This document shows positions 15,999 through 24,555 of a stretch of DNA of 64,000 bases, one piece after another. The translations under genes were made by a program, and so were the position numbers. The DNA comes from Erythrobacter sp. QSSC1-22B. Lineage in GTDB: Bacteria; Pseudomonadota; Alphaproteobacteria; Sphingomonadales; Sphingomonadaceae. Within the stretch, counting starts at the first letter, position 1. Each line of letters starts with the position of its first letter. Under the pieces are notes generated by a model. That model worked only from the letters and a program-made list of their open reading frames with translations. It ran no database searches and was not told where the DNA came from. The stretch lies in NCBI RefSeq assembly GCF_001678665.1, contig NZ_LZRP01000007.1:62001-126000 (forward strand). The letters are read 5' to 3'.

Positions 15999-18419
15999 CT
16001 AGAAGCGCACCGTGCCGGTGACGAACACCTGACGCGGGTTGCCGTAGAAGGCGGTCAGCGTGCCTTCGGTGCCCAGCGACGGGGTCGGGAAGCCGTTCGG
16101 TCCCAGGGGGATCGCCCCGGTTACGGCGTTGGCAGCGATGAACGTGTAGCCTGAGGTCTTGTATTCCTTGTCGGTCAGATTGCGACCGTGAACGCCGATG
16201 CTCCAGGCCCGTCCGGGCGCGGAGTAGACCAGGTTCGCATCGAGCAGGGCATAGCCGTTCTGGTCGATAAAGGCGTTGGGGACCTCGAACTGGTAGGTCT
16301 TCGAACGGTAGGAAACGGTGCTGGTGAAATCGAGATCGCCGGCGCCGACCGGGGTGGAATAGGCCAGCGTCGCGCTGCCGGTGTATTTGGGCGTGTTCTG
16401 CACCTCGCGGAACTCGGCCACGTCGGTCGGCACACCCGCGATATTGGTGATGTATTCGGTGTATTCGGCGTCGATGAAGCCTCCGGTCAGCGCCAGCGAG
16501 AGGCGATCACCGGCACTCATCAGATCGCGTCCCAGCCGTGCAGTCGCCTCGAGTTCGAGCCCCTTGAACGTTGCTCCGCCGGCATTGGATACCACACCGC
16601 AGAATGTCTGGGTCGGCTGGCCATTGATGATCTGGGTGCAGGCAACCGAACCGGGGATCTGGACATCGGTGTAATCGGCATAGAATGCCGCCGCCGCCAG
16701 ATAGAGCGCGCCGTCCATCAGACTGCCCTTGTAACCCAGTTCGTAGCTGTCGACCTGTTCGGGAGCGAAGCTCAGGAAAGCAGCGATTTCATCGTCGCTG
16801 CGTATTCCATCGTCGTTGAGATCGGGGGCGTTGGTTCCGACCCCGCGCGGATCGAACCCGCCGCCCTTGAATCCCTGCGAGTAGCTTGCGTAAAGATTGT
16901 GATCGGGTGTCGGCTGGAAACTGACCGACGCGCGCGGGGTGAATTTCTTGAATTCACGGCTGCCGTCGAAATTGGTGCCGGGTGCGCCGAACGGGACGCC
17001 CGCGCCACCGAAGACCGGAGAGCCGCCACCGAGATAGTTCTGCCGCAGGATGCTCGCCGTGCGCTCGTCCCAAGTGTAGCGACCGCCGAGCGATAGGCTC
17101 AGCTGGTCGGTCAGATCGTAGGTGAAGTCGCCAAAGACCGCATAGGTTTCTGTATCGACATCCGCCTGGGTGAACGCTGTAAGGCCGGCCAGGACGTTGA
17201 AGATACGCACGTCGAACAGTGTGTCGGCGGTGGCGTCGAGGTAGTAGAAACCGACCAGCCCCGAAAACCGGTCGCTTTCGTAGAGCAGCTGGAATTCCTG
17301 GCTAATCTGTTCGTTGAGATAGATCCCGGGGACGTCGAGGTCGACCGCAGGAAGCGCATCGAAATCGATCGGGGTGTAGGTGTCGTCCTTGCGCCAGGCA
17401 CTGATCGAGCGAAGCGTGAGCGTGTCCGTCAACTCGGCAGAGATATTCATCGCCAGGCCGTAGCCTTCGACCGATTGCTCGGGGTCGACGAGCCCGCCGC
17501 GGGTGTCGAAGACATTGTCGAGCACGGGCGCCCCGGTCGCCTGACCGGGGATGAGGCGATGGCCGCCGCGCGGATTGCTGTCGTCCTTGGTGTAGTCGCC
17601 GGAAATGCGGATCAGGACCGGTTCGCCATAGCCGCCCATCTCGAAGGTCGCGCGGGCACCGAACACATCCTTGTCGTAATTGTCGAGCCCGGTCGTCAGG
17701 TTCTCGCCATAGCCGTCGCGGGTGAGCTTTGCCACGGCGCCGCCGACCCGGATCAGGTCGCTGACGGGCGCCGAAACACTCAACACGCCATCGAGCTGAT
17801 TGTAGGTTCCGTAGGTGGCCCGCGCCCGGAGCGAGAACTCGTCCGGCAGCGTGCGGGTGACATATTTGACCGCGCCGCCGATCGTGTTGCGACCGTAGAG
17901 CGTGCCCTGCGGACCGCGCAGGACTTCGATCCGTTCGACATCGTAAATGTCGAGAACGGCGGCCTGCGGGCGGTTGAGATAGACGTCGTCGAGATAGATG
18001 CCGACGCCCTGTTCGAAGCCGGACACGGGATCCTGCTGCCCGACGCCGCGGATGAAGGCACTGAGCGTGGAATTGGTGCCGCGCGACGCTTCGAGCGTGG
18101 TGTTTGGCGTGGTCTGCGCGATATCGGTGATATCGATCGAACCCGCCTGTTCCAGCGCTTCGCCGCTATAGGCAGTGACCGCGATCGGCACGTTGAGCAG
18201 GCTTTCCTCGCGGCGCCGTGCGGTCACCACGATCATGCCTTCGGCAGCTTCGGTTTCGACCGTGTCTGCGGGTGCGGGCTGTTGCGGTGCGGGGGCCTGT
18301 GCCGGTGCTTGGGCCGGAGCTTGTGCCTGGGCGGGGGTCGCAAATGCGCCCCATGCAAGCGGCACGGCCAGACCAAGAGCACTAACCGTGCTGGCGAATC
18401 CGTTGGCGAATTTTTTCAT
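15999..18419 (-). CDS. TonB-dependent outer-membrane receptor
   Basis: 806 residues from the ATG at 18419, preceded on the minus strand by AGGAGGAGAGAT. A signal peptide (MKKFANGF..., cleaving near ATPAQAQ) is followed by a short Ala-Pro-Gln repeat. Then come the plug (IVVTARRREESLLNVPIAVT, as in many sphingomonad receptors; IEVLRGPQGTLYGRNTIGG) and a barrel ending in VTGTVRF with the terminal aromatic residue. Known: it imports a ligand across the outer membrane using TonB-ExbBD energy. Sphingomonads use this type for iron chelates, sugars and hydrophobic compounds. Beside a catabolic cluster and TetR regulator, I infer uptake of the cluster's substrate and not iron. Confidence 0.9.
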   Translation of the reverse strand: MKKFANGFASTVSALGLAVPLAWGAFATPAQAQAPAQAPAQAPAPQQPAPADTVETEAAEGMIVVTARRREESLLNVPIAVTAYSGEALEQAGSIDITDIAQTTPNTTLEASRGTNSTLSAFIRGVGQQDPVSGFEQGVGIYLDDVYLNRPQAAVLDIYDVERIEVLRGPQGTLYGRNTIGGAVKYVTRTLPDEFSLRARATYGTYNQLDGVLSVSAPVSDLIRVGGAVAKLTRDGYGENLTTGLDNYDKDVFGARATFEMGGYGEPVLIRISGDYTKDDSNPRGGHRLIPGQATGAPVLDNVFDTRGGLVDPEQSVEGYGLAMNISAELTDTLTLRSISAWRKDDTYTPIDFDALPAVDLDVPGIYLNEQISQEFQLLYESDRFSGLVGFYYLDATADTLFDVRIFNVLAGLTAFTQADVDTETYAVFGDFTYDLTDQLSLSLGGRYTWDERTASILRQNYLGGGSPVFGGAGVPFGAPGTNFDGSREFKKFTPRASVSFQPTPDHNLYASYSQGFKGGGFDPRGVGTNAPDLNDDGIRSDDEIAAFLSFAPEQVDSYELGYKGSLMDGALYLAAAAFYADYTDVQIPGSVACTQIINGQPTQTFCGVVSNAGGATFKGLELEATARLGRDLMSAGDRLSLALTGGFIDAEYTEYITNIAGVPTDVAEFREVQNTPKYTGSATLAYSTPVGAGDLDFTSTVSYRSKTYQFEVPNAFIDQNGYALLDANLVYSAPGRAWSIGVHGRNLTDKEYKTSGYTFIAANAVTGAIPLGPNGFPTPSLGTEGTLTAFYGNPRQVFVTGTVRF

Positions 18420-18540
18420 TCCGATCTCTCCTCCTGCGCGTGTTTTCAACCCACGCTTGCCATCCTGATATTGTAAGATGAACCAGGTTTCAACTTTTGA
18501 ATTGCGTCGTGGCGAAACTTGCCTTAGCCAGCGTGACACG

Positions 18541-19191
18541 ATGGCAACAGCAAAGCGCCCAGACCCGCCCGACACGCGGTCCGCCAGCCCCGGCAAGGAG
18601 CCGCGCACCGCGCGCGGTCGTGCCACGATGCGCAAGCTGCTCGATGCTGCGGCCAAGGAGTTCGGCGACCGGGGGTTCTACGAAGCCTCCATCAGCGACA
18701 TCACTCGCCGGGCCGGTACCGCGCTGGGCAGTTTCTACACCTATTTCGACAGCAAGGAGGCGATCTTCTCGGCGCTGGTACAGGACATGAGCCAGGCAGT
18801 AGCGAGGACTGCAGCAGCGGCGGTGTCACCGGGCTCGGGCGGGGTCGATCGCGAGCGCGAGGTGCTGATCGCGTTCCTCAATTTTGCCCGCGACAACAAG
18901 GCTATCTATCGCATCATCGACGAAGCCGAGTTCGCGGATCCAGCAAGCTACCGGGCGCACTACGAAGGTGCGGCCAGCCGGATTGCCGCGCGTCTCGACG
19001 AAGGCGTGGCGAACCACCTTGTCCGGCCCGGCGACAATGAAGCGCGGGCCTGGGCGATCATGGGAATGAATGTCTTCCTCGGCTTGCGTTACGGTATCTG
19101 GGAGGACTCGCGGCCAAGCGAGGAGATCGCTGCCGCGACCGAGGATCTGCTTCGCAACGGTATCGCTGCGCCGACGACCGAACCCAGTTGA
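18541..19191 (+). CDS. TetR/AcrR family transcriptional regulator
   Basis: About 216 residues. The HTH is ATMRKLLDAAAKEFGDRGFY then ISDITRRAGTALGSFYTYFDSKEAIF, the classic TetR helix-turn-helix and following helix. The C-terminal half is the variable ligand domain. Known: these are mostly repressors released by a small ligand such as an acyl-CoA. It is divergent from the TonB receptor and upstream of the MFS gene, so it likely controls both and perhaps the catabolic genes. Start choice: ATG 18541 gives a normal-length N-terminus; ATG 18478 would add 21 residues. Neither has a convincing ribosome site. Confidence 0.85.
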   Translation: MATAKRPDPPDTRSASPGKEPRTARGRATMRKLLDAAAKEFGDRGFYEASISDITRRAGTALGSFYTYFDSKEAIFSALVQDMSQAVARTAAAAVSPGSGGVDREREVLIAFLNFARDNKAIYRIIDEAEFADPASYRAHYEGAASRIAARLDEGVANHLVRPGDNEARAWAIMGMNVFLGLRYGIWEDSRPSEEIAAATEDLLRNGIAAPTTEPS

Positions 19192-19221
19192 TGGAGCATA
19201 TGGGCTGATGGAGCATACGGA

Positions 19222-20505
19222 ATGAGCGATCGGGCCGCTGCGCCGGCACCGGTGCAGCATGCGCGTCGGGGCATCGTCCTGGCCATGCTGTTGCTGGTCT
19301 ACATCTTCAATTTCGTCGATCGCCAGATCCTCGCGATCCTTGCCGCACCGATCCAGGCGGAGCTGGATCTGAGCGATGGCCAGATGGGCCTGCTGGGCGG
19401 GCTGGCCTTTGCACTGCTCTATTCCACCCTCGCGGTGCCGCTCGCGGTACTGGCCGATCGCACCAGTCGCAGTTGGGTGATCACCATTTCGCTAGTGTTG
19501 TGGAGCGGTTTCACAGCGCTGTGCGGACTGGCGCAGAATTTCTGGCACCTGTTGTTCGCCCGGGTCGGCGTGGGCGTGGGCGAGGCTGGCGGGGTTGCGC
19601 CTTCTTATGCGCTGATCGGGGATTATTTCCCCAGCGAGCGCCGCGCGTCCGCGCTCGCCATCTACTCGCTCGGGATACCCGTGGGATCGGCGGTCGGCGT
19701 GCTGGCGGGGGGCTATATCGCCGCGACGGTCGATTGGAGGCTGGCCTTTTTCGTTGTCGGCTTCGCGGGCATCCTCGTCGCGCCGGCCTTCAAGCTCCTG
19801 GTCAAGGACTTGCCCAAACCACCGCCGGTGCCCGCTGTTTCGCCCGGGGTGAATTCAGCCAGCCTCTCCTCGACCGCGCGGATCCTGGCCGCCAAGCCTG
19901 CCTTCTGGTTCTTGGCTTTCGGAGCAGCCGCTTCGTCGGCGCTGGCCTACGGGATCGGCTTCTGGCTCCCCAGCCTGCTGATCCGGAGCTTTGGCCTGGG
20001 GCTGGTCCAGACCTCGCAATTCATCGGTGCCCTGCTGCTGCTCGGCGGCGTGACGGGCATGCTTGCGGGAGGGTGGCTGGGCGACCGCCTGGGCAAGCGC
20101 GACCGCGCCTATTACGGCTGGTTGCCCAGTATCGCCTTTCTGCTGGGTGCACCGCTGTTCGCCGCCGGTATTCTCAGCACCGACACGAAGCTGGCCTTCC
20201 TGCTGTTCCTGATCCCCCAGGCGCTGTCCTACGTCTGGCTCGGCCCTGTGCTGTCCGCAGTCCAGCATCTGGTGGAACCGGCAGCCCGCTCGACCGCCTC
20301 GGCGCTGTTCCTGCTGATCAACAATCTGATCGGGCTCGGCGGCGGCATCTTCGCACTGGGTGCGCTGTCCGATTTTCTGGTTCCCTACTACGGGGACGAA
20401 GCGCTGCGCTATTCGATGCTCTACTCGCTCGGCCTCTACGCAATCGCCGCCCTGCTTATGGCGCTTGCCGGACCGAGCCTGAGACGCGACTGGGTCGAGG
20501 AATGA
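19222..20505 (+). CDS. MFS transporter, spinster-type
   Basis: 427 residues with about 12 hydrophobic segments. The first helix ends in FVDRQILAILAAPIQAEL, the signature of the spinster-like MFS subgroup common in sphingomonads. The loop 2-3 motif appears as VLADRTSRSWVI and the helix 4 to 5 region as RVGVGVGEAGGVAPSYALIGDYF. Known: MFS carriers move small solutes across the inner membrane by proton or ion coupling. It starts 30 nt after the TetR gene. Together with the TonB receptor it would complete uptake of the catabolic cluster's substrate. Before it lies a short tandem repeat (TGATGGAGCATA twice, 19190-19217). Confidence 0.87.
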   Translation: MSDRAAAPAPVQHARRGIVLAMLLLVYIFNFVDRQILAILAAPIQAELDLSDGQMGLLGGLAFALLYSTLAVPLAVLADRTSRSWVITISLVLWSGFTALCGLAQNFWHLLFARVGVGVGEAGGVAPSYALIGDYFPSERRASALAIYSLGIPVGSAVGVLAGGYIAATVDWRLAFFVVGFAGILVAPAFKLLVKDLPKPPPVPAVSPGVNSASLSSTARILAAKPAFWFLAFGAAASSALAYGIGFWLPSLLIRSFGLGLVQTSQFIGALLLLGGVTGMLAGGWLGDRLGKRDRAYYGWLPSIAFLLGAPLFAAGILSTDTKLAFLLFLIPQALSYVWLGPVLSAVQHLVEPAARSTASALFLLINNLIGLGGGIFALGALSDFLVPYYGDEALRYSMLYSLGLYAIAALLMALAGPSLRRDWVEE

Positions 20506-20644
20506 CCCCGCCTCGAGTGGACGTACCCCGGCTGTAACGAACAGCTGCGGGCACAGGGGGGCCTGTCCGCTTGCCCGTCCCGAAGAAACCGGTGGGTCCG
20601 AAGACCCTTAAAGCGTGCACTCCGATACCGAGCCCCCATATGGA

Positions 20645-21715
20645 TTGAATGCGCTCCAAGCTATTGCCTTCATTCCCTTAATCCTCGTCAGCTGCGGCTC
20701 CTCGCAGCCTGCGCCGCCACCGGTCGAACAGCCGACGGACAACACCGCAGCGGCTCCGCAGACATCGGGGCTCAGCCCGCCGATAATGGCCAGGACGGTC
20801 GCTTCGGCCGAAGAACTCGACCGCCTGCGCTCGATCATCGTGCTGCGCGATGGCGAGGTGTTGGCGGAGCATCGCTTCAACGGTGGACCGCGGCTCGATC
20901 GGCCGGTGAATATCAAATCCGCATCCAAGTCGGTGCTATCCGCGCTGGCGGGCATCGCCATCGAACGCGGGGTCCTGAGCGGCGTCGATCAACCGGTCGT
21001 AACGGTGTTTAGCGCCGATGCGCCATCCGATCCCGACCCTCGGCTGGAGCGGCTGACGCTTGGCAATCTGCTATCGATGCAGGCGGGGATCGAGCGCACC
21101 TCGGGCCAGTATTACGGCCGCTGGGTCACCAGTCCGAACTGGGTTCGCTATGCGCTGTCCCGGCCGTTTGTGGCCGAACCTGGCGGCGCCATGCTTTATT
21201 CGACCGGCAATTCGCACCTCGTCTCTGCCATGCTGACCCGGGCTTCAGGGCGAAGCACTCATGAGCCGGCGCAGGACTGGCTGGCCGAACCGCTGGATAT
21301 CAGCATTCCGCAATGGCCTCGCGATGGGCAAGGGGTCTACTTCGGCGGCAACGACATGCTCATGAGCCCGCGGGCCATGGCCAGGTTCGGAGAACTGTAG
21401 CGCCTTGGCGGCGTCACCGAAGCCGGAGACCGGGTCATCCCAGCGCGCTGGATCGAGCAAAGCTGGACACCCCGCACGACTTCCCCGTGGAGCGGGGAGA
21501 ACTATGGCTACGGCTGGTTTGTGGGGGAAGCCGGCGAGTATCCGGTCCGCTACGCCTGGGGTTACGGTGGGCAGATGATCTATGTCGTTCCGGATCTTGC
21601 GTTGACCGTTGTCATGACCTCCGATTCAGGCGGCGCGCGCGAGGGGGGCCACATCGATGCGCTCCATGCAATGCTGTCGGAAGGGATCGTCCCGGCGGCT
21701 ACCGCGGGAGGCTGA
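20645..21715 (+). pseudogene. Serine hydrolase (beta-lactamase family) lipoprotein, interrupted by TAG
   Basis: The frame begins at TTG 20645 (or GTG 20615) with a lipoprotein signal whose lipobox is LVSC, then a Pro-rich linker. The nucleophile motif is SASK (VNIKSASKSVLSALAG) and the second motif region is YSTGNS. A TAG at 21398-21400 interrupts it after ARFGEL, but the same frame continues for 104 more codons with clear family sequence (NYGYGWFV, GYGGQMIYVVPDL) to TGA 21713-21715. Relatives normally have an aromatic residue after FGEL, so one base change from TAT or TAC would explain the stop. It is either a recent nonsense pseudogene or a sequence error. Confidence 0.85.
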
Positions 21716-22015
21716 GCGAACGGCTCGATGGCAGCTTGGGCTCGGCGAACTGCTGGGGCAGGCATCGGAGGGTGAGATGCCTGCAATCGGCGTCCTCTGG
21801 CAATCAGCGTCGTCTGGAGGCGCCCGCGAGCGACGAGCTAGTTCCACCAGAAGGCGGATCTGGCGACAGACGGCCACGCCCACCCCTCGGTTACGGGGCA
21901 GGGCGGCATGTCAGTTCAATTTGTGGCACAATTTGCGCAGAAGATTCCCGACCGATTTCCTCGGTTAAAGGAAAGCGGCGGAATTCTGGCTATTGTTGTC
22001 GAAAACGAGGAAAAA
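21716..22015. other. Non-coding stretch between the pseudogene and tRNA-Pro
   Basis: About 300 bases with no coding frame that I believe and no RNA fold that I can name. The last 100 bases are AT-richer than their surroundings. They lie downstream of tRNA-Pro, which is read leftwards, so they may contain its transcription end. Confidence 0.5.
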
Positions 22016-22092
22016 TGGTCGGGGAGAGAGGATTCGAACCTCCGGCCCCTGCCTCCCGAAGACAGTGCTCTACCAGGCTGAGCTACTCCCCG
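22016..22092 (-). tRNA. tRNA-Pro (CGG)
   Basis: A complete 77-nt cloverleaf on the minus strand. The acceptor CGGGGAG pairs with CTCCCCG, the anticodon stem CTGTC/GGCAG holds loop TTCGGGA with anticodon CGG, and CCA is encoded at the 3' end (plus-strand TGG 22016-22018). Confidence 0.95.
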
Positions 22093-22240
22093 ACCGGATC
22101 GGCCCCGCGAAAAACTGTCCCGCGGGTCGAGGCAAGGCGCGCCCTATAGGTGTGGACGGTTGGCGGTGCAAGCGGGCATTTGCCGACGATCCGCGCTAGG
22201 TGGGCCGCTACAGTCATTTGCCTGCAGGATCACCGCCGCC

Positions 22241-23158
22241 GTGCACCCCGAACAGCAATATCTCGATCTCATGCGGCGCATCTGGGAACAGGGCAGCGAA
22301 CGCATCGACCGCACCGGGGTTGGCACGCGTTCGGTGATGGGGGCCTTGCTGCGCTACGATCTGGGCGACGACGCGATGCCGCTGGTCACCACCAAGCGGG
22401 TCTACTGGAAGACTGCGACGCGCGAATTGCTGTGGTTCCTGACCGGAGAAACCAATATCCGGCCGCTGGTGCTCCAGGGGGTCAAGATCTGGAACGACTG
22501 GCCACACGCCCGCTATGTCAAGGAAAGCGGCGATGAGATCGCGCTCGACGAATTCGTTCAGAGGATCGCCGAAGACGAGGCATTCGCGCAACGCTGGGGC
22601 GATCTGGGGCCGGTCTATGGCAAGCAGTGGGTCGACTGGCCGACCTATCATTATCGACCCGATGGGCTCTACGAGAAGGGGCCGGGGATCAACCAGGTGG
22701 CGCTGTTGGTCGATTCGCTGCGCGACAATCCTGGCAGCCGGCGGCATATCCTCGAGGGCTGGAACGTCGCCGAGCTCGACCGCATGGCGCTGCCGCCGTG
22801 TCACAAGACCTATCAATATCACGTCGCAGACGGTCGGCTGAACTGCGTCCTCTATCAGCGCAGCTGTGACGTGGCGCTGGGGCTGCCGTTCAACCTGTGG
22901 TCGGCGGCGCTGCTCCAGCTGATGCTCGCGCAGCAATGCGGGCTGGAGCCCGGCGAACTGGTATGGATGGGCGGGGACACGCACCTTTACCTCAACCATG
23001 CCGAGCTGATCGCCGAGCAGCTGACGCGGGAACCGCAGGGACGCCCGCGGCTTGAAATACTGCGGCAGCCGCCGACGATCTTCGATTATCGCATTGAGGA
23101 TTTTGCGGTTCACAACTACACGCCTCACGCAGCGCTCAAGGCGCCCGTGGCGGTGTGA
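22241..23158 (+). CDS. thyA: Thymidylate synthase ThyA
   Basis: 305 residues from GTG 22241 (HPEQQYLDLMRRIWEQG), with AGGA at 22226-22229. The active-site Cys lies in ALPPCHKTYQYHV. Other conserved blocks are DRTGVGTRS, PLVTTKRVYWKTATRELLWFL, YQRSCDVALGLPFN and GDTHLYLNH. It methylates dUMP to dTMP using 5,10-methylene-THF, releasing dihydrofolate. The protein carries the longer central insert seen in the roughly 300-residue ThyA forms. No dihydrofolate reductase gene follows, unlike the common thyA-folA pair. Function is certain; the start could be slightly upstream. Confidence 0.95.
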   Translation: MHPEQQYLDLMRRIWEQGSERIDRTGVGTRSVMGALLRYDLGDDAMPLVTTKRVYWKTATRELLWFLTGETNIRPLVLQGVKIWNDWPHARYVKESGDEIALDEFVQRIAEDEAFAQRWGDLGPVYGKQWVDWPTYHYRPDGLYEKGPGINQVALLVDSLRDNPGSRRHILEGWNVAELDRMALPPCHKTYQYHVADGRLNCVLYQRSCDVALGLPFNLWSAALLQLMLAQQCGLEPGELVWMGGDTHLYLNHAELIAEQLTREPQGRPRLEILRQPPTIFDYRIEDFAVHNYTPHAALKAPVAV

Positions 23159-23168
23159 ACCGGTCGTC

Positions 23169-23222
23169 TTGACCCAGCCGCATTGCTGAAATATTATAAC
23201 GCATTCACGCAAGATTGCTTGC
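23169..23222 (+). promoter_or_regulatory. Candidate promoter and operator of the bkd operon
   Basis: TTGACC at 23169-23174 and TATTAT at 23192-23197 are separated by 17 nt, close to the sigma-70 layout. Just downstream, GCAAG at 23209-23213 and CTTGC at 23218-23222 form a 5-bp inverted repeat around ATTG, well placed for a regulator. The regulator is not identified. Confidence 0.45.
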
Positions 23223-23253
23223 AACCGCGTTCGTCGCAAAGGGAGAGCGCCAC

Positions 23254-24555
23254 ATGGCCGACAGGCCCGACAGCGCAGCCGGCCAGGGTTCGAACAAGCC
23301 CTCGCTTTCGCTGCATGTCCCCGAACCCCACTACCGTCCCGGCGATGCCGTGGATTTCAGTCATGTCGATGCCGGCGAGGCGGGCCGCGAGCCGCGCCCC
23401 GACGAGGCCTGCGATCCGGCCGAGATGCGCGATCTCGCCTATGGCTTGATCCGCGTGCTGGGCGACGACGACCGCGCCCACGGAGCATGGGATCCCAAGC
23501 TCGACGCCGATACGCTGCGCACCATGCTCAAGAACATGGCGGTCACCCGCGCCTTCGACGAACGCATGTTCCGGGGCCAGCGGCAGGGCAAGACCAGCTT
23601 CTACATGAAGTGCACCGGCGAGGAGGCGACCAGCATCTCCGCCTCGATGGCGCTGGCGAGCGACGACATGGTCTTCCCCAGCTATCGCCAGCAGGGCATC
23701 CTGCTGTCGCGCGGCTATCCGATGATCGAGATGATCAACCAGATCTATTCGAACCGCGGCGACAAGCTCAAGGGTCGCCAGCTGCCAATCATGTATTCCA
23801 GCCGCGAGCACAGCTTCTTCACCATCAGCGGCAATCTCGCGACCCAGACGCCGCAGGCGGTGGGTTGGGCAATGGCGAGTGCGATCAAGGGCGATTCGCG
23901 GATTGCCGCGACCTGGGTGGGAGAGGGCAGCACCGCCGAAGGTGACTTCCACGCCGCCTGCACCTTCGCTGCGGTCTACAACGCGCCGGTGATCCTCAAC
24001 GTGGTCAACAACCAGTGGGCGATCTCGAGCTTCTCGGGCTTCGCCGGGGGCGAACGCACGACCTTCGCGGCGCGCGGGCTGGGCCACGGCATCGCGGCGC
24101 TGCGAGTCGATGGCAATGACGCGCTGGCGTGCTACGCCGCCGAGCGCTGGGCCGCCAATCGTGCCCGCGCCAACGCCGGTCCGACGCTGATCGAATTCTT
24201 CACCTACCGCGCCGAGGGGCATTCCACCTCGGACGACCCCTCGGGCTATCGCAGCGCGCAGGAGCGCGAGGAATGGCCGCTGGGTGATCCGGTGATGCGC
24301 CTGAAACGCCATCTCATCGCGCTCGGCGAGTGGGACGAGGAGCGCCAGGAGACGATGGATCGCGAGGCCGCCGAAATGGTCCGCGCGACCACCAAGGAGG
24401 CCGAGGCCAACGGTATCCTCGGCCACGGCCTGCACCATCCCTTCCGCACCATGTTCGAGGATGTGTTCGAAGAGCTGCCCTGGCATCTCAGGGAACAGGC
24501 CGAACAGGCGGTCAAGGAACGCGAAATCAAGTTTCCGGAAGGGGTGCCCAAATGA
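23254..24555 (+). CDS. bkdA1: Branched-chain 2-oxoacid dehydrogenase E1 alpha subunit
   Basis: 433 residues from ATG 23254 (GGGAGA upstream). The thiamine-diphosphate motif GEGSTAEGDFHAACTFAAVYN...NNQWAIS and the blocks FPSYRQQGILLSRGYP and YRAEGHSTSDDPSGYR, with the regulatory-loop Ser region, fit 2-oxoisovalerate dehydrogenase E1 alpha rather than pyruvate dehydrogenase. It decarboxylates the branched 2-oxo acids from Val, Leu and Ile. The long N-terminal arm (LSLHVPEPHYRPGDAVDFS) is typical of the bacterial branched-chain enzyme. The stop overlaps the E1 beta start as ATGA. A promoter-like sequence lies upstream. Confidence 0.92.
   Translation: MADRPDSAAGQGSNKPSLSLHVPEPHYRPGDAVDFSHVDAGEAGREPRPDEACDPAEMRDLAYGLIRVLGDDDRAHGAWDPKLDADTLRTMLKNMAVTRAFDERMFRGQRQGKTSFYMKCTGEEATSISASMALASDDMVFPSYRQQGILLSRGYPMIEMINQIYSNRGDKLKGRQLPIMYSSREHSFFTISGNLATQTPQAVGWAMASAIKGDSRIAATWVGEGSTAEGDFHAACTFAAVYNAPVILNVVNNQWAISSFSGFAGGERTTFAARGLGHGIAALRVDGNDALACYAAERWAANRARANAGPTLIEFFTYRAEGHSTSDDPSGYRSAQEREEWPLGDPVMRLKRHLIALGEWDEERQETMDREAAEMVRATTKEAEANGILGHGLHHPFRTMFEDVFEELPWHLREQAEQAVKEREIKFPEGVPK

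Noticed and set aside
18470..18493. Sigma-70 promoter TTGAAA/TACAAT for the TonB receptor
   Set aside because: The boxes are separated by only 12 nt on the minus strand, too short for a normal promoter.
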